Assembly: GCA_029946045.1 (NCBI GenBank) | Contig: JAQSDS010000343.1 | Span: 1 to 27,314, forward strand | Source of the DNA: Rhodoferax sp. | GTDB lineage: Bacteria; Pseudomonadota; Gammaproteobacteria; Burkholderiales; Burkholderiaceae_C | Direction: 5' to 3' | DNA: 27,314 nucleotides | Shown here: positions 16,457 through 25,326 of the stretch, one piece after another | How the letters are laid out: each line of letters opens with the position of its first letter | How positions within the stretch are numbered: the first letter of the stretch is position 1 | Notes under the pieces: generated by a model | Told to the model about the DNA's origin: nothing | The model's input: the letters and a program-made list of their open reading frames with translations, nothing else | Database searches by the model: none | Position numbers and translations under genes: made by a program

Positions 16457-16640
16457 TCGCCATCTTTGGAAAATCCAAGGGATAACCCTCACCCGCTGCC
16501 GACCCCGGCAACATCAAATCTCTGCACTAAAGGGCAAAAAATCGCAGGATATTGATAGCGTAACAACCCATGCCTGGATCATTGATGCACTTGAAGCCCG
16601 TCTTCAAAGCACATCAAACCTCGCGCAAGAAGGAGAAGCT

Positions 16641-17465
16641 ATGACAGCATCTGACAACATGATTTCCAGCCTACGGCAAGCTTTGGCAGCCGTAACCAAA
16701 GGCTTTTTTCAACTGACTCACAACAGCTTTGCCCTGATCGGCCTGGCTGTTTTATTTACTGCCATGGCTTTGGTCGCACGCCCCGAGCTGCGCCAGATTG
16801 GCGAAATCAAACTTTTCAGCTGGTTGCAGGAGCGCCAGCTAGATGTGAGCGGCATGGTCACCGACCTCGTCGCCATTGACCGCGCCACCGCAACGGACCC
16901 CAAAGAACTGCCCAAGCAGCAAGCCGCTGTGGCTTTTTGGTTGAGCAAAAAATACCGCGTGGCACCCGAGCCCATCAGCGCCCTGGTGTCTGAGGCCTAC
17001 GAGTCCGGCGCGCGCCTCAAAATGGACCCCACCTTGATCCTGGCGGTGATGGCCGTTGAGTCTGGCTTTAACCCCTTTGCCCAAAGCTCTATGGGCGCAC
17101 AAGGGCTAATGCAGGTCGTAACCAAAGTGCACAGCGACAAGTACCAGAGCTTTGGTGGCCAGTTTGCCGCCTTTGACCCGCTGGCCAATTTGCGCGTGGG
17201 CGTCAAGGTGCTGCATGACTGCATTCGCATGGCTGGCTCGGTTGAAGGCGGCCTCAAATACTATGTTGGCGCAGCCAACACGGAAACCGACGGCGGCTAT
17301 GCCTCCAAAGTGATGGCGGAATATGCAAGACTGCAACAGGTCGCCCACGGGCGCAGCACACCCCAGAACGGTTCGGCCACCAATGTAGCGGTGCCACCGG
17401 CACCTGAGGCAGCACAAGCACCTGCCGCCACGCCAGCCAAGACGGCCACCTTGGCCTTGGGCTGA
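16641..17465 (+). CDS. Membrane-anchored lytic transglycosylase (SLT domain)
   Basis: Cleaves the MurNAc-GlcNAc bond of peptidoglycan to give anhydro-muropeptides, acting in the periplasm. The 274-residue product has one N-terminal hydrophobic segment (about 28-46) as signal anchor, an SLT domain at about 110-225 and an Ala/Pro-rich tail. The catalytic Glu is E140 in AVESGFNP, with the family motif GLMQVV at 155-160 and a late YYVGAAN segment. The ATG at 16641 has an excellent ribosome site (AAGGAGA, 6-12 nt upstream). The gene is preceded by a palindrome-containing promoter and followed closely by the glyA riboswitch. It is a short slt-like enzyme without the large alpha-superhelix of Slt70. 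Confidence 0.9.
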   Translation: MTASDNMISSLRQALAAVTKGFFQLTHNSFALIGLAVLFTAMALVARPELRQIGEIKLFSWLQERQLDVSGMVTDLVAIDRATATDPKELPKQQAAVAFWLSKKYRVAPEPISALVSEAYESGARLKMDPTLILAVMAVESGFNPFAQSSMGAQGLMQVVTKVHSDKYQSFGGQFAAFDPLANLRVGVKVLHDCIRMAGSVEGGLKYYVGAANTETDGGYASKVMAEYARLQQVAHGRSTPQNGSATNVAVPPAPEAAQAPAATPAKTATLALG

Positions 17466-17475
17466 AGACCTCAGC

Positions 17476-17481
17476 TAAAAT
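17476..17481 (+). promoter_or_regulatory. Possible -10 box for glyA leader
   Basis: TAAAAT lies about 10 nt before the riboswitch 5' end, between the transglycosylase stop and the aptamer. A weak TTGGCC (17451-17456) sits 19 bp upstream. It would start the transcript at about 17488. Confidence 0.3.
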
Positions 17482-17485
17482 CTGG

Positions 17486-17608
17486 CGGTACGCGACTGGC
17501 GATAGGCAGTACCCCGTGTCGGGGCCCACTGCCGAAGTGGGAACACCACGGGGGAGCGTGCCGCAAAGCCGATGCTGGTTTTGTGATCAGCCGTTCGCCT
17601 GGGCACCT
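17486..17608 (+). ncRNA. ZTP (pfl) riboswitch upstream of glyA
   Basis: The three conserved blocks of the pfl/ZTP aptamer appear in order: CGCGACTGGCGATAG (17491-17505), CACCACGGGGGAGCG (17524-17560 region, at about 17544-17558) and GCCGTTCGCCTGGGCA (17590-17605). A GGCAGT/ACTGCC stem (17505-17510 with 17528-17533) extends the first domain. ZTP riboswitches sense the alarmone of 10-formyl-tetrahydrofolate shortage and switch on one-carbon and purine genes; glyA is a known target. No terminator is visible between aptamer and gene, so control is probably at translation. Confidence 0.9.
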
Positions 17609-17641
17609 TAACCCACAGCACCAATGTCTTTAAGGACTGCC

Positions 17642-18889
17642 ATGTTCAACCGAAATATCCTCATCGAGCAAACCGACCCCGAGCTGTTTGCCGCCATCCA
17701 GTCAGAAAACCAGCGCCAGCAAGACCACATCGAGCTGATCGCCAGCGAAAACTACGCCTCGCCCGCCGTGATGGCCGCGCAAGGCACCCAGCTCACCAAC
17801 AAATACGCCGAAGGCTACCCCGGCAAGCGTTACTACGGTGGCTGCGAGTTCGTCGACATTGCCGAGCAACTGGCGCTGGACCGTGTCAAGCAGATTTTTG
17901 GCGCTGAAGCCGCCAACGTGCAGCCGCACTGCGGTGCCTCAGCCAACGAAGCCGTGTTTTTGGCATTTTTGAAGCCCGGCGACACCATCATGGGCATGAG
18001 CCTGGCCGAAGGTGGCCACCTGACGCACGGCATGCCGCTGAACATCAGCGGCAAGTGGTTCAACGTGGTGAGCTACGGCCTGGACGCCAACGAAGCCATC
18101 GACTACGACGCCATGGAGCGCAAGGCGCATGAGACCAAACCCAAATTGATCATTGCCGGCGCCAGCGCCTACAGCCTGCGCATCGACTTTGAGCGCTTTG
18201 CCAAGGTGGCCAAAGATGTGGGCGCCATTTTCATGGTGGACATGGCGCACTATGCCGGCCTGATTGCCGCTGGCGTCTATCCCAACCCCGTGCCGCACGC
18301 CGACGTGGTCACCAGCACCACCCACAAGAGCCTGCGCGGCCCGCGCGGCGGCATCATTTTGATGAAGTCCCAGCATGAAAAGGCCATCAACAGCGCCATC
18401 TTCCCCGGTCTGCAAGGCGGCCCGTTGATGCATGTGATTGCCGCCAAGGCGGTGGCTTTCAAGGAAGCGCTGCAGCCAGATTTCAAGGTGTACCAGCAAC
18501 AGGTGCTCACCAACGCCCGCATCGTGGCTGAAACCCTGACCGAGCGCGGTCTGCGCATTGTCAGCGGCCGCACCGAGTCGCATGTGATGCTGGTCGACTT
18601 GCGCTCCAAGCACATCACCGGCAAAGAAGCCGAAGCGGTGCTGGGTGCGGCGCACATGACCATCAACAAAAACGCCATCCCCAATGACCCCGAGAAACCC
18701 ATGGTCACCAGCGGTGTGCGCGTGGGCACGCCGGCCATGACCACGCGCGGCTTCATGGACGCCGAGGCCCGCCTCACCGCCCACCTGATCGCCGACGTGC
18801 TCGACAACCCGCGAGACGAAGCCAACATTGCCGCCGTGCGCGCCAAGGTCAACGCGCTGACGGCGCGCTTCCCGGTGTACTCGGCGTAA
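17642..18889 (+). CDS. glyA: Serine hydroxymethyltransferase
   Basis: Interconverts serine and glycine with tetrahydrofolate and 5,10-methylene-tetrahydrofolate; PLP-dependent and cytoplasmic, the main source of one-carbon units. From the ATG at 17642 the product is 415 residues, the usual betaproteobacterial length, starting [15 protein letters not shown]. The PLP lysine is K229 in [14 protein letters not shown], and YPGKRYYGG (59-67) is present. An ATG at 17624 is in frame, but AAGGA at 17632-17636, 5 nt before 17642, fixes the start. The gene is preceded by a ZTP riboswitch, so it should be induced when formyl-folate is short. nrdR follows after 10 bp. Confidence 0.97.
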   Translation: MFNRNILIEQTDPELFAAIQSENQRQQDHIELIASENYASPAVMAAQGTQLTNKYAEGYPGKRYYGGCEFVDIAEQLALDRVKQIFGAEAANVQPHCGASANEAVFLAFLKPGDTIMGMSLAEGGHLTHGMPLNISGKWFNVVSYGLDANEAIDYDAMERKAHETKPKLIIAGASAYSLRIDFERFAKVAKDVGAIFMVDMAHYAGLIAAGVYPNPVPHADVVTSTTHKSLRGPRGGIILMKSQHEKAINSAIFPGLQGGPLMHVIAAKAVAFKEALQPDFKVYQQQVLTNARIVAETLTERGLRIVSGRTESHVMLVDLRSKHITGKEAEAVLGAAHMTINKNAIPNDPEKPMVTSGVRVGTPAMTTRGFMDAEARLTAHLIADVLDNPRDEANIAAVRAKVNALTARFPVYSA

Positions 18890-18899
18890 GTGCGTCAAC

Positions 18900-19349
18900 A
18901 TGAAATGCCCCTTCTGCAGTCATCCCGACACCCAGGTGGTGGAAACACGGGTTTCTGAAGACGGGGGTTTCATCCGGAGGCGCCGGCGCTGCGCCTCGTG
19001 CGACAAGCGCTTTACCACTTACGAACGGCCTGAAGTGACCTTTCCGGCTATCGTCAAAAAAGACGGCCGCCGCATCGAATACGAACGCACCAAACTACTG
19101 GCCTCCATGAAACTGGCGCTGCGCAAACGCCCGGTGAGCACCGAACAGGTTGATGGCGCAGTGGAACGCATCGAAGAAAAGCTGCTGAACCTGGGCCTGC
19201 GCGAGGTGCTGTCTACCCGCATTGGCGAACTGGTGATGTACGAGCTCAAAAAGCTCGACAAAGTGGCCTACGTGCGCTTTGCCAGTGTCTACCGCAGCTT
19301 TGAAGACATTGACGACTTCAGGACGCTGGTGGACGAGGTGGGGCGCTGA
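18900..19349 (+). CDS. nrdR: Transcriptional repressor NrdR
   Basis: Represses ribonucleotide reductase genes by binding NrdR boxes in an ATP/dATP-dependent way. At 149 residues it is standard length. The N-terminal zinc ribbon has C3, C6, C31 and C34, with the basic stretch FIRRRRRC, and an ATP-cone follows at about 49-139. It starts 10 bp after glyA, so the pair is probably cotranscribed and also lies behind the riboswitch, a common gene order. There is no clear Shine-Dalgarno. Its stop codon directly abuts the stop of the converging fimT-like gene, with no intergenic base. Confidence 0.97.
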   Translation: MKCPFCSHPDTQVVETRVSEDGGFIRRRRRCASCDKRFTTYERPEVTFPAIVKKDGRRIEYERTKLLASMKLALRKRPVSTEQVDGAVERIEEKLLNLGLREVLSTRIGELVMYELKKLDKVAYVRFASVYRSFEDIDDFRTLVDEVGR

Positions 19350-19904
19350 TCAAACCGGGCAATTAGCCAGAATAGTGCGTATGGTTCGCGGCCGCCCTGC
19401 ACTGCTGATGACAATTTGGCGGGCTTCCTGACTGACAGATGACAGCACACAAACCGTCAAGGTACCTGCCTGGAAAGCGCCCGAAGCATAGGCGGTTTGC
19501 CCCATCGGGGTGTAAGAGACATAACTCACCAGTGGGCTGTTGCCTGTCAGGAGGATGGATGGATCCATCGCTTGCTGGTGCGACACAATCGCCTCCCCGG
19601 GATCGCGCCGCGTATTGTTGTTGGCATCATGAAACACAATCCAGCCCTGGTCCCAGCTCCCGCTGGTCACACAGGTTTCACCTGTGACTGACTTGCACAC
19701 CACGGCACGCCCATTACGCTTGATGGCCTCGCTGCGCGCGAGCAACAAACTGGTGAAAAGCGAATTGACGGCAACTGTCAGTCGCATGGAATTGACCAGA
19801 CCCCTGAAAGCTGGCACCGCGAGCGACGTGAGGATTGCGGCCAAGGCCACCACCACCATCAACTCGATCAACGTGAAACCGGCACTGGCAAACCGCTTTT
19901 CCAT
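19350..19904 (-). CDS. fimT: Type IV pilus minor pilin, GspH/FimT family
   Basis: A 184-residue prepilin: short leader MEKRFASAG, cleavage after G9, then FTLIELMVVVALAAILTSLAV with Glu at mature position 5 (E14). The GspH-type C-terminal domain shows SWDQGWIVFHDANNN, typical of FimT/FimU. It would sit in the pilus tip or priming complex, or bind DNA as FimT does in some species; which one cannot be told here. The start at ATG 19904 has GGGAGA about 6 nt upstream. It lies 155 bp downstream of pilY1 on the same strand, as a possible last gene of the operon. The symbol is tentative since a second member lies upstream of pilV. Confidence 0.88.
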   Translation of the reverse strand: MEKRFASAGFTLIELMVVVALAAILTSLAVPAFRGLVNSMRLTVAVNSLFTSLLLARSEAIKRNGRAVVCKSVTGETCVTSGSWDQGWIVFHDANNNTRRDPGEAIVSHQQAMDPSILLTGNSPLVSYVSYTPMGQTAYASGAFQAGTLTVCVLSSVSQEARQIVISSAGRPRTIRTILANCPV

Positions 19905-19984
19905 GAATGTCTCCCTTTATCGGCAGACCGGTCTTGTGCCGGGTGCGAAGAGACAGCCTACATCAGGCCCATGGTGTCCGCCAT

Positions 19985-19999
19985 CCCCCATTTGGGGGG
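19985..19999. repeat. Short CCCCCA/TGGGGG hairpin between pilY1 and fimT
   Basis: A 5-6 bp GC stem with a tiny loop in the 155-bp gap. No T-run follows on the minus strand, so it is at best a weak attenuator. Confidence 0.3.
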
Positions 20000-20059
20000 C
20001 TGGCGCTGGCATATTTCAAAGAAAGCGGAATTAAAGACAGTTAGTCGACTTATGTCGGT

Positions 20060-23000
20060 CTATTTCTTGTACCAGTAAGTGCGGCGCACGTTTTTAGGTA
20101 CCGGCTTGCTTAAATCACCGGCACCCAATGCGGATTTTGTATCGCCGCCAACACTGCTATCGCCGGCACCTCCGCAGCCTACACAGAACGATCGCTTCAC
20201 TGAGGTTGGTGGTTCACCATCGGTGCCCGAAGGGATCAATATGGTCACAATACCCACTGTCGGCGTTGGCGGCAAACCACCGCCGTCAAAAACCGTGAAA
20301 TCAAAAGTCCCTTTGAACGGATCCAGAGCGTAGCCTTTGGCTTCACCCAAATTGGCGTTACAGGACAACACACTCGGCGGCGTTGGCTTGTTGGTGCCAA
20401 AAAATGTGGTCCCTCGCACGGTCACCGACTCATTCACTGCTTTTTCGCCAGTGGCAAATGTCGTGTAGAACCCGTTTAAGGTATTGTTATAGGGTGTACT
20501 CGTGGCATTAAACAGCGATGTCGCCGCCTCGGTAATAGCCGGATTTAGCGACACCGAGGTCGCATCCTTGCCCGTCTTGGTGTCCTTCAGCACATAAAAC
20601 CGGTTGGTGACGTTATACGATGATCCCGCAAGAATGGTGCCGTCAAGATTCGTGCGCTTCAATGGATGCTCCCGATCACCTGAGCCCAGCATGACCGCAT
20701 CATAGGATCCCGACGCGGACGTTGCGCCGACCAAAACCACATTGGGCGGATAGAAAAACTTGCGCGGCGTGGTACCAGAGGAGCAGACGCCGCTGGCACA
20801 ACCCAATGCCGCCAACTTGGTCACCTGCCATTTGTCAGGCGTATTACCCCCTGTCGGTTCCAGGTCCACCCGCCAGACATTGCCACCCACATCGGCAGCA
20901 TAAAAACGGTCTGTTTTGCCATTGTTATCCCGATCCACAAAACGAATATCTGCCGGAATAGCCCAGTTCATACCGGACACGGCACAGGTGGCTTGCGTGG
21001 TGGATCCCGAGCAAGCAGACGCACCGGAGGTATGACTGGCGCTCCAGATCCGAGCCCCGGTCACGGCATCCAGCACAAAAATGCCGCGGCCCATGGTATC
21101 TGCTGTAGGCGGCTCGGCGTCTTCGGCCGGGTCGTAACCCCCACCAAACACCAGTACCGGATCGGCATAACCTTCAACCAGGGTCACCCGGGGGCGCGAC
21201 CAACTCTGCCCCAACTCCTCAAAGCCGGTATCTTGATAACTCTTTTTCCATAAGACGGTGGGCGCGGTTGGTGTTGTCACATCCAGGGCATAGATAAAAC
21301 GGCCACCTCGGCGCATGGTCAGGAACAGATAGGCGGTGTTGACGGTGCCATCCGCATTGAGTTTCTGATAGACACCGGGCGATCCGTCCACAAAATAGTC
21401 CTTGGGCAAGGCCGTTACCAATTGCGTGGACGGCAATTTGAGTTCGGGGCTATTAATACGCTGGCGATTGAGTTGATTGAAATGTTCGGGCAACACCAAA
21501 CCCCACAGTTCTCCCCCAGCCGGCACCGTGCCCAATGCTGCCGTCTGACTGCCATTGACGGCGCGGAAGACGCCGTCATTGGCTCCATAAAACACCACCA
21601 GGCCGCGACTGTCACCATAGTTGATCACCACGGGGCGTGAATGCAGCACATCACCATGGATGGATGGCCGAACCGTAACACCGCCCTGAGGCCCAAATTC
21701 GTCACCAAAGTTGTCGTGACCTCGCACCCATTGGACAAGGGTATTTTTATCTGGCGGTGTGCCACCAGCAAAAACCTGCATGTTGACCCCCGTTGCCGGT
21801 GTGGTCGGAGTCTGCGTCACGGCAAACGTGGCCGACGAACAGCTTGCCGTGGTACAGGTGATGGTTTTGGTCCCAAGGTAAGCTGACTCTTCAGTGAAGG
21901 CCGCACCAGACACAGCAATGTCCACGGATTTGGTCATGCCCACGGCGGTACCAAACAAATTCGCGGTCAGGCCGGTGACCGTTGCAGTTTCGCCAACGCG
22001 CGTGATGCTGCCAACCGCCACGGTCACTGAACTGGCCGATGGCAAGGCCGCCGAAATCGAACCGGTGATGGACGTGCCAGGCGTCACCGTGATCGGATAA
22101 GTAAAGCTGGTACATGTGTCATTGGTGCAGGTGATCGTGATATCGCTCACAACATAAGCCGATTCGTTTCCGGCAGTACCGGTTCGTTTGCTGATATTGA
22201 CCTGCTTGGTAGCACCAACAGCATTTCCAAACACACCGGCCGGTGCACCTGTGACAAATGCGGTTGCTGCATCCGTGGTGGCTATGCGGGAAACGGTGCC
22301 CAGAGCAACTGCCGTTGAGGATGGCGTTACCGTCCCTGTGCTGGTGGTACCGTTGGGAGGATTGCCGTTGTAGGAAAACGTAAACCGCGTGGTATTCGCT
22401 ACGCTGGCCACCGTCCGAGAACCGTTGTAGGCGTTGCTACCAGTCCCTGCCACAGTGACCGTTTGCCCAACATGAAATCCATGGTCTGTCGCGGTCGTGA
22501 CCGTTGCGGTTCCATTGTTGCCGGTATTGGTGATACTGCTGATCGGACGGCTATAAGGTGCGACTGCGGCCTGGTAGGTATTTTGCGCGGTGGCCGTCGG
22601 ATAGACCGGAATCGTATAAGTGAAACATGTGGCGGCCGGACAACCTGTTGAATTTAACGCAATCACCCAGTTACCGTTGTACGAGGACGGTGTGGCACCC
22701 GAAATGGTCACGGTGCTGCCCGCGGCAAAAGAATGCCCGGCTGTGGTGACAGTGACGGTTTCACTGTTGTTTCCACCAGTTGTGCTGGTGCTGCGGACCA
22801 GCGTGGCGGTGACAGGTGATGTGCCCGCCGCCGATATTTTGTAGGCACCGGCGGACGGTGTGGTAGGGTAATCCGGCAAGCCGGTGATGGTGAAGGTGTT
22901 GGCCGTGGCAGGCGAAGAAATGACTTGCGTCACGTTGTATTCTGCTTGGGTGACATTCCTGATGGTGACCGCGGTGGTGCCGACCGAAAAACCATGCGCT

Positions 23001-24757
23001 CCTGCGGTTGTGACCAATGCAGTGGTGCCCGTACGCACAATAGAGTTGATACCCAAAATCGTCGAATCGCCAAATGCCGCGGAAGAAATCAGCGAGTTTT
23101 CAATGGCGAATTTGTTCTCGCTGTGTGTCAACGCCGGTTGACAAGTGCCGCCACCTGGGCAATAGGTGTACAGGCGCCGGGGGTTGCCCCCTACTCCCGC
23201 TGTCGCCGCTGTCCCCACCGTTACCGCAAAGTCAGCTTTCAAATTCTCTATGCGCAATTGCTGCGCAGTACCACCCCGTTCCACCAGTTCGCCGTCAGGG
23301 GAATCATAGGCATCACGACCCACGGGCCGGTCAATACCTGGCCTGAAATTCTTGAAGTACCCACCGGAGACCAGACCATCGGGTACGGCTTCAGAATCCT
23401 GCGTCCAAAAACTGATGGCCCCAGGGGTAATGAAGCCGGTACCCGCAGAACTGATAGCAATGGCACCCTTGCTGTCCCCCAACTTGAGTTCGGCCGTTTT
23501 GGGATCGGTACCATCCAGTACAAACTGGTACTGCTTGAGGTTGCCGATCCAGCGCGGATTGGCGCTGGCGTCAGGCCGAAACATGCCGAGAAAAATCTGG
23601 TTCAGGTAAGTCCCCTGCGCGTTCACACTGACCGGCAAACTGGCCGAAGAAAACACACTGTTGACAGCCTGGATTTCGTTGAGGATCGTGTCAAATGCCG
23701 TCTTGACTTCACTGGCACTGCCGGTTTGGAAATAACGGCCCCCACCAACATCAGCCATGCTGGTCAACAAAGCGGGATAGTCTGCCTTGCAGGAGTTAGC
23801 GCCGTTATTGATGACGCCCACGGTGTAAGTGGTGATGCCCTGTGAGCCATCGAGGCTGGCTGCACCATCTTGCTGTTTCATCAAACGCGCCCACTCATCA
23901 GCCCAGTTTTCCGACCAGTTGCTAGCCGTTGTGGTGGCAGCGACTTCGTTAACACCACAAGTTGGTTGCACCTTGAAAGAAATGGTTCTGGAAATTTTCA
24001 GCTTTTGATCCGCCGTGGCTGCAACCTGGGGCGATTTCAATCCATTGACCGTGTTGTCCGGCGACTCGCTCCCCCCATCTGCGGGACCACCCGAATTGTT
24101 CAGTGAGTTACCGACGAAGATGATAAAGTTTTTCTGGCAACCAGCGCCGAGGACCGACGTCCCGTAATTCTTGCCCGACATCCCGAGTTTGCCGTTGTAA
24201 TAGGCCCAAGCTTCCTGCATGGTGTTGGCGGTGCGGTCACCACCCGACTTGACGTTGAACTCAGTCGCTGAATTATTCCCGGATGTCTTCCAACTCTTGA
24301 TGAAATTGATCAGTTTTGTCTTGTTGGCCGGGGTCATCAAGGTCAGTTTACGGATCACACACCCGCCGTAAGTACCCATGCAGGTTTCATGGAATGCTGC
24401 ATCAGTGTCAGAGCGCACATCCGTGCCAAAACTATTGTTGTTATTCACCAGAATACCAATATTGACAGCGCCATCCGTCAAAGCGGTGATCGAATCCACC
24501 AGCGCACACTGCTCTACGCCACCCGCCGTGTCCCCCAATGACGGCGAACCGCCACCGGCCGCCGCCGAATAAGCGGTACAGGGTGACGCCGCACTGCTGG
24601 AAAAATTGGCGCCGGTGTCCATCACAAACAGGACGTTTGGCACGCCAGAACTACCCGCGTTATCACTGTAAATATCGATGTCGTCCGCTCGCGATACCGA
24701 GATAAAACCCAGCAAACCAAGCGTCAGAAAAAACAGAATAGCGCGACATGTTTTCAT
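20060..24757 (-). CDS. pilY1: PilY1/PilC-type pilus tip adhesin with internal repeat insert
   Basis: PilY1 sits at the type IV pilus tip, primes assembly with the minor pilins and acts in adhesion and surface sensing. The 1565-residue product has a signal peptide (MKTCRAILFFLTLGLL, likely cut after A24). An N-terminal vWA-like region follows, whose metal-site motif is degenerate (DTGAN, 47-51). An insert of five beta-rich repeats spans about residues 560-990. A C-terminal propeller carries the calcium motif DRDNNGKTD (1275-1283; D-x-D-x-N-x3-D). Typical PilY1 segments, QWVRGHDNFGDEFGPQ and VFYGANDGVFRAVNG, follow the insert. The start at 24757 is fixed by CAGGAGA about 7 nt upstream; a longer frame reaches 24784. 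It lies 17 bp after pilX. Confidence 0.94.
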   Translation of the reverse strand: MKTCRAILFFLTLGLLGFISVSRADDIDIYSDNAGSSGVPNVLFVMDTGANFSSSAASPCTAYSAAAGGGSPSLGDTAGGVEQCALVDSITALTDGAVNIGILVNNNNSFGTDVRSDTDAAFHETCMGTYGGCVIRKLTLMTPANKTKLINFIKSWKTSGNNSATEFNVKSGGDRTANTMQEAWAYYNGKLGMSGKNYGTSVLGAGCQKNFIIFVGNSLNNSGGPADGGSESPDNTVNGLKSPQVAATADQKLKISRTISFKVQPTCGVNEVAATTTASNWSENWADEWARLMKQQDGAASLDGSQGITTYTVGVINNGANSCKADYPALLTSMADVGGGRYFQTGSASEVKTAFDTILNEIQAVNSVFSSASLPVSVNAQGTYLNQIFLGMFRPDASANPRWIGNLKQYQFVLDGTDPKTAELKLGDSKGAIAISSAGTGFITPGAISFWTQDSEAVPDGLVSGGYFKNFRPGIDRPVGRDAYDSPDGELVERGGTAQQLRIENLKADFAVTVGTAATAGVGGNPRRLYTYCPGGGTCQPALTHSENKFAIENSLISSAAFGDSTILGINSIVRTGTTALVTTAGAHGFSVGTTAVTIRNVTQAEYNVTQVISSPATANTFTITGLPDYPTTPSAGAYKISAAGTSPVTATLVRSTSTTGGNNSETVTVTTAGHSFAAGSTVTISGATPSSYNGNWVIALNSTGCPAATCFTYTIPVYPTATAQNTYQAAVAPYSRPISSITNTGNNGTATVTTATDHGFHVGQTVTVAGTGSNAYNGSRTVASVANTTRFTFSYNGNPPNGTTSTGTVTPSSTAVALGTVSRIATTDAATAFVTGAPAGVFGNAVGATKQVNISKRTGTAGNESAYVVSDITITCTNDTCTSFTYPITVTPGTSITGSISAALPSASSVTVAVGSITRVGETATVTGLTANLFGTAVGMTKSVDIAVSGAAFTEESAYLGTKTITCTTASCSSATFAVTQTPTTPATGVNMQVFAGGTPPDKNTLVQWVRGHDNFGDEFGPQGGVTVRPSIHGDVLHSRPVVINYGDSRGLVVFYGANDGVFRAVNGSQTAALGTVPAGGELWGLVLPEHFNQLNRQRINSPELKLPSTQLVTALPKDYFVDGSPGVYQKLNADGTVNTAYLFLTMRRGGRFIYALDVTTPTAPTVLWKKSYQDTGFEELGQSWSRPRVTLVEGYADPVLVFGGGYDPAEDAEPPTADTMGRGIFVLDAVTGARIWSASHTSGASACSGSTTQATCAVSGMNWAIPADIRFVDRDNNGKTDRFYAADVGGNVWRVDLEPTGGNTPDKWQVTKLAALGCASGVCSSGTTPRKFFYPPNVVLVGATSASGSYDAVMLGSGDREHPLKRTNLDGTILAGSSYNVTNRFYVLKDTKTGKDATSVSLNPAITEAATSLFNATSTPYNNTLNGFYTTFATGEKAVNESVTVRGTTFFGTNKPTPPSVLSCNANLGEAKGYALDPFKGTFDFTVFDGGGLPPTPTVGIVTILIPSGTDGEPPTSVKRSFCVGCGGAGDSSVGGDTKSALGAGDLSKPVPKNVRRTYWYKK
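20909..20935 (-). other. Calcium-binding loop of PilY1
   Basis: Encodes DRDNNGKTD: Asp, Asp, Asn and Asp at loop positions 1, 3, 5 and 9, the pattern known from Pseudomonas aeruginosa PilY1, where calcium binding controls pilus extension and retraction. It lies in the C-terminal propeller. Confidence 0.75.
21780..23060 (-). repeat. Five FCCH-like beta repeats inside PilY1
   Basis: Protein-level repeats at about 23055-22810, 22810-22560, 22545-22310, 22310-22040 and 22030-21780. Units 1-3 share (D/A)HGFxVGxTVTIxxxxxxxYN...FT; units 4-5 share TxxxxxxFGxAVGxTKxVxI. C-x4-C pairs occur in units 2 (CPAATC), 4 (CTNDTC) and 5 (CTTASC), possible disulfides. The style resembles beta domains (FCCH-like) found in phage-tail and surface proteins; this is inference from pattern only. 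Confidence 0.7.
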
Positions 24758-24774
24758 AAGATTCTCCTGCCTGA

Positions 24775-25326
24775 TCACAGGCAATCTACCGTTGCAGGGA
24801 CCCGAATGGAAATGCCCTGTACTTGGGTGACTTTGGCTCCTGAATTGGTATCTGTCACGCTTGCCTCAATATCCCATTGCTGGGACTTGCAAGCCGAAAG
24901 TGTGGTGGTCAGAGACCCATCAGCCTTGATCGCCTTGTCGGCATCCGGACTTTCGAAACAGGGCACATCACTGGGGTTTGTCGGATCAAGTGACGCATTG
25001 GCTACCGGGCTCTCTACTTTGCAATTTTTCAAGGGCAAAATCGTTACAGCGTAACTGGCATTGCCAGTAGCGGAAGGCTGATATTTGGCGTCTGCGGTGT
25101 CGATTAAGGTGAAATTTTCCACTAGCACAATGTCTTCAAGAATCTTTTCAATAGATTGTTGAACCGCTGCAGAAGCCTCTACCTGAACTTGCATGTTTCC
25201 AGCAATTTTTAAATTGGTATTTCCCGAACGAATGGCAAAGACCACCAACAGGGTCAGCACCACCAGCATGATCATGCCGACCAGCAAGGTAGCACCTTGT
25301 TGCCGACGTTTGGTCTGCACAATCAT
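24775..25326 (-). CDS. pilX: Minor pilin PilX
   Basis: A 183-residue prepilin-like protein. The leader MIVQTKRRQQG is cut after G11, followed by ATLLVGMIMLVVLTLLVVFAIRS, the PilX_N type of segment. Mature position 5 is Val rather than the usual Glu, as I recall for this PilX group. The C-terminal half has several Cys residues (near ILPLKNC, VPCFES, LSACKSQ, VDCL), probably two disulfides. It takes part in the minor-pilin complex that carries PilY1 at the pilus tip. The ATG at 25326 overlaps the pilW stop as ATGA, so the two are coupled. pilY1 follows after 17 bp. Confidence 0.88.
   Translation of the reverse strand: MIVQTKRRQQGATLLVGMIMLVVLTLLVVFAIRSGNTNLKIAGNMQVQVEASAAVQQSIEKILEDIVLVENFTLIDTADAKYQPSATGNASYAVTILPLKNCKVESPVANASLDPTNPSDVPCFESPDADKAIKADGSLTTTLSACKSQQWDIEASVTDTNSGAKVTQVQGISIRVPATVDCL

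Larger units (their letters stand above)
16335..16640. promoter_or_regulatory. Divergent regulatory region, palindrome-rich
   Basis: About 306 bp between two divergent genes, more AT-rich than its surroundings at 16370-16450. It contains a perfect TTCTTTA/TAAAGAA inverted repeat (16394-16412), a sigma-70-like promoter facing right (16427-16456) with a palindrome in its spacer, and TTGGA/TCCAA just after it (16466-16478). A strong ribosome site, AAGGAGA, precedes the start at 16641. No ORF of interest is present. Confidence 0.55.
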
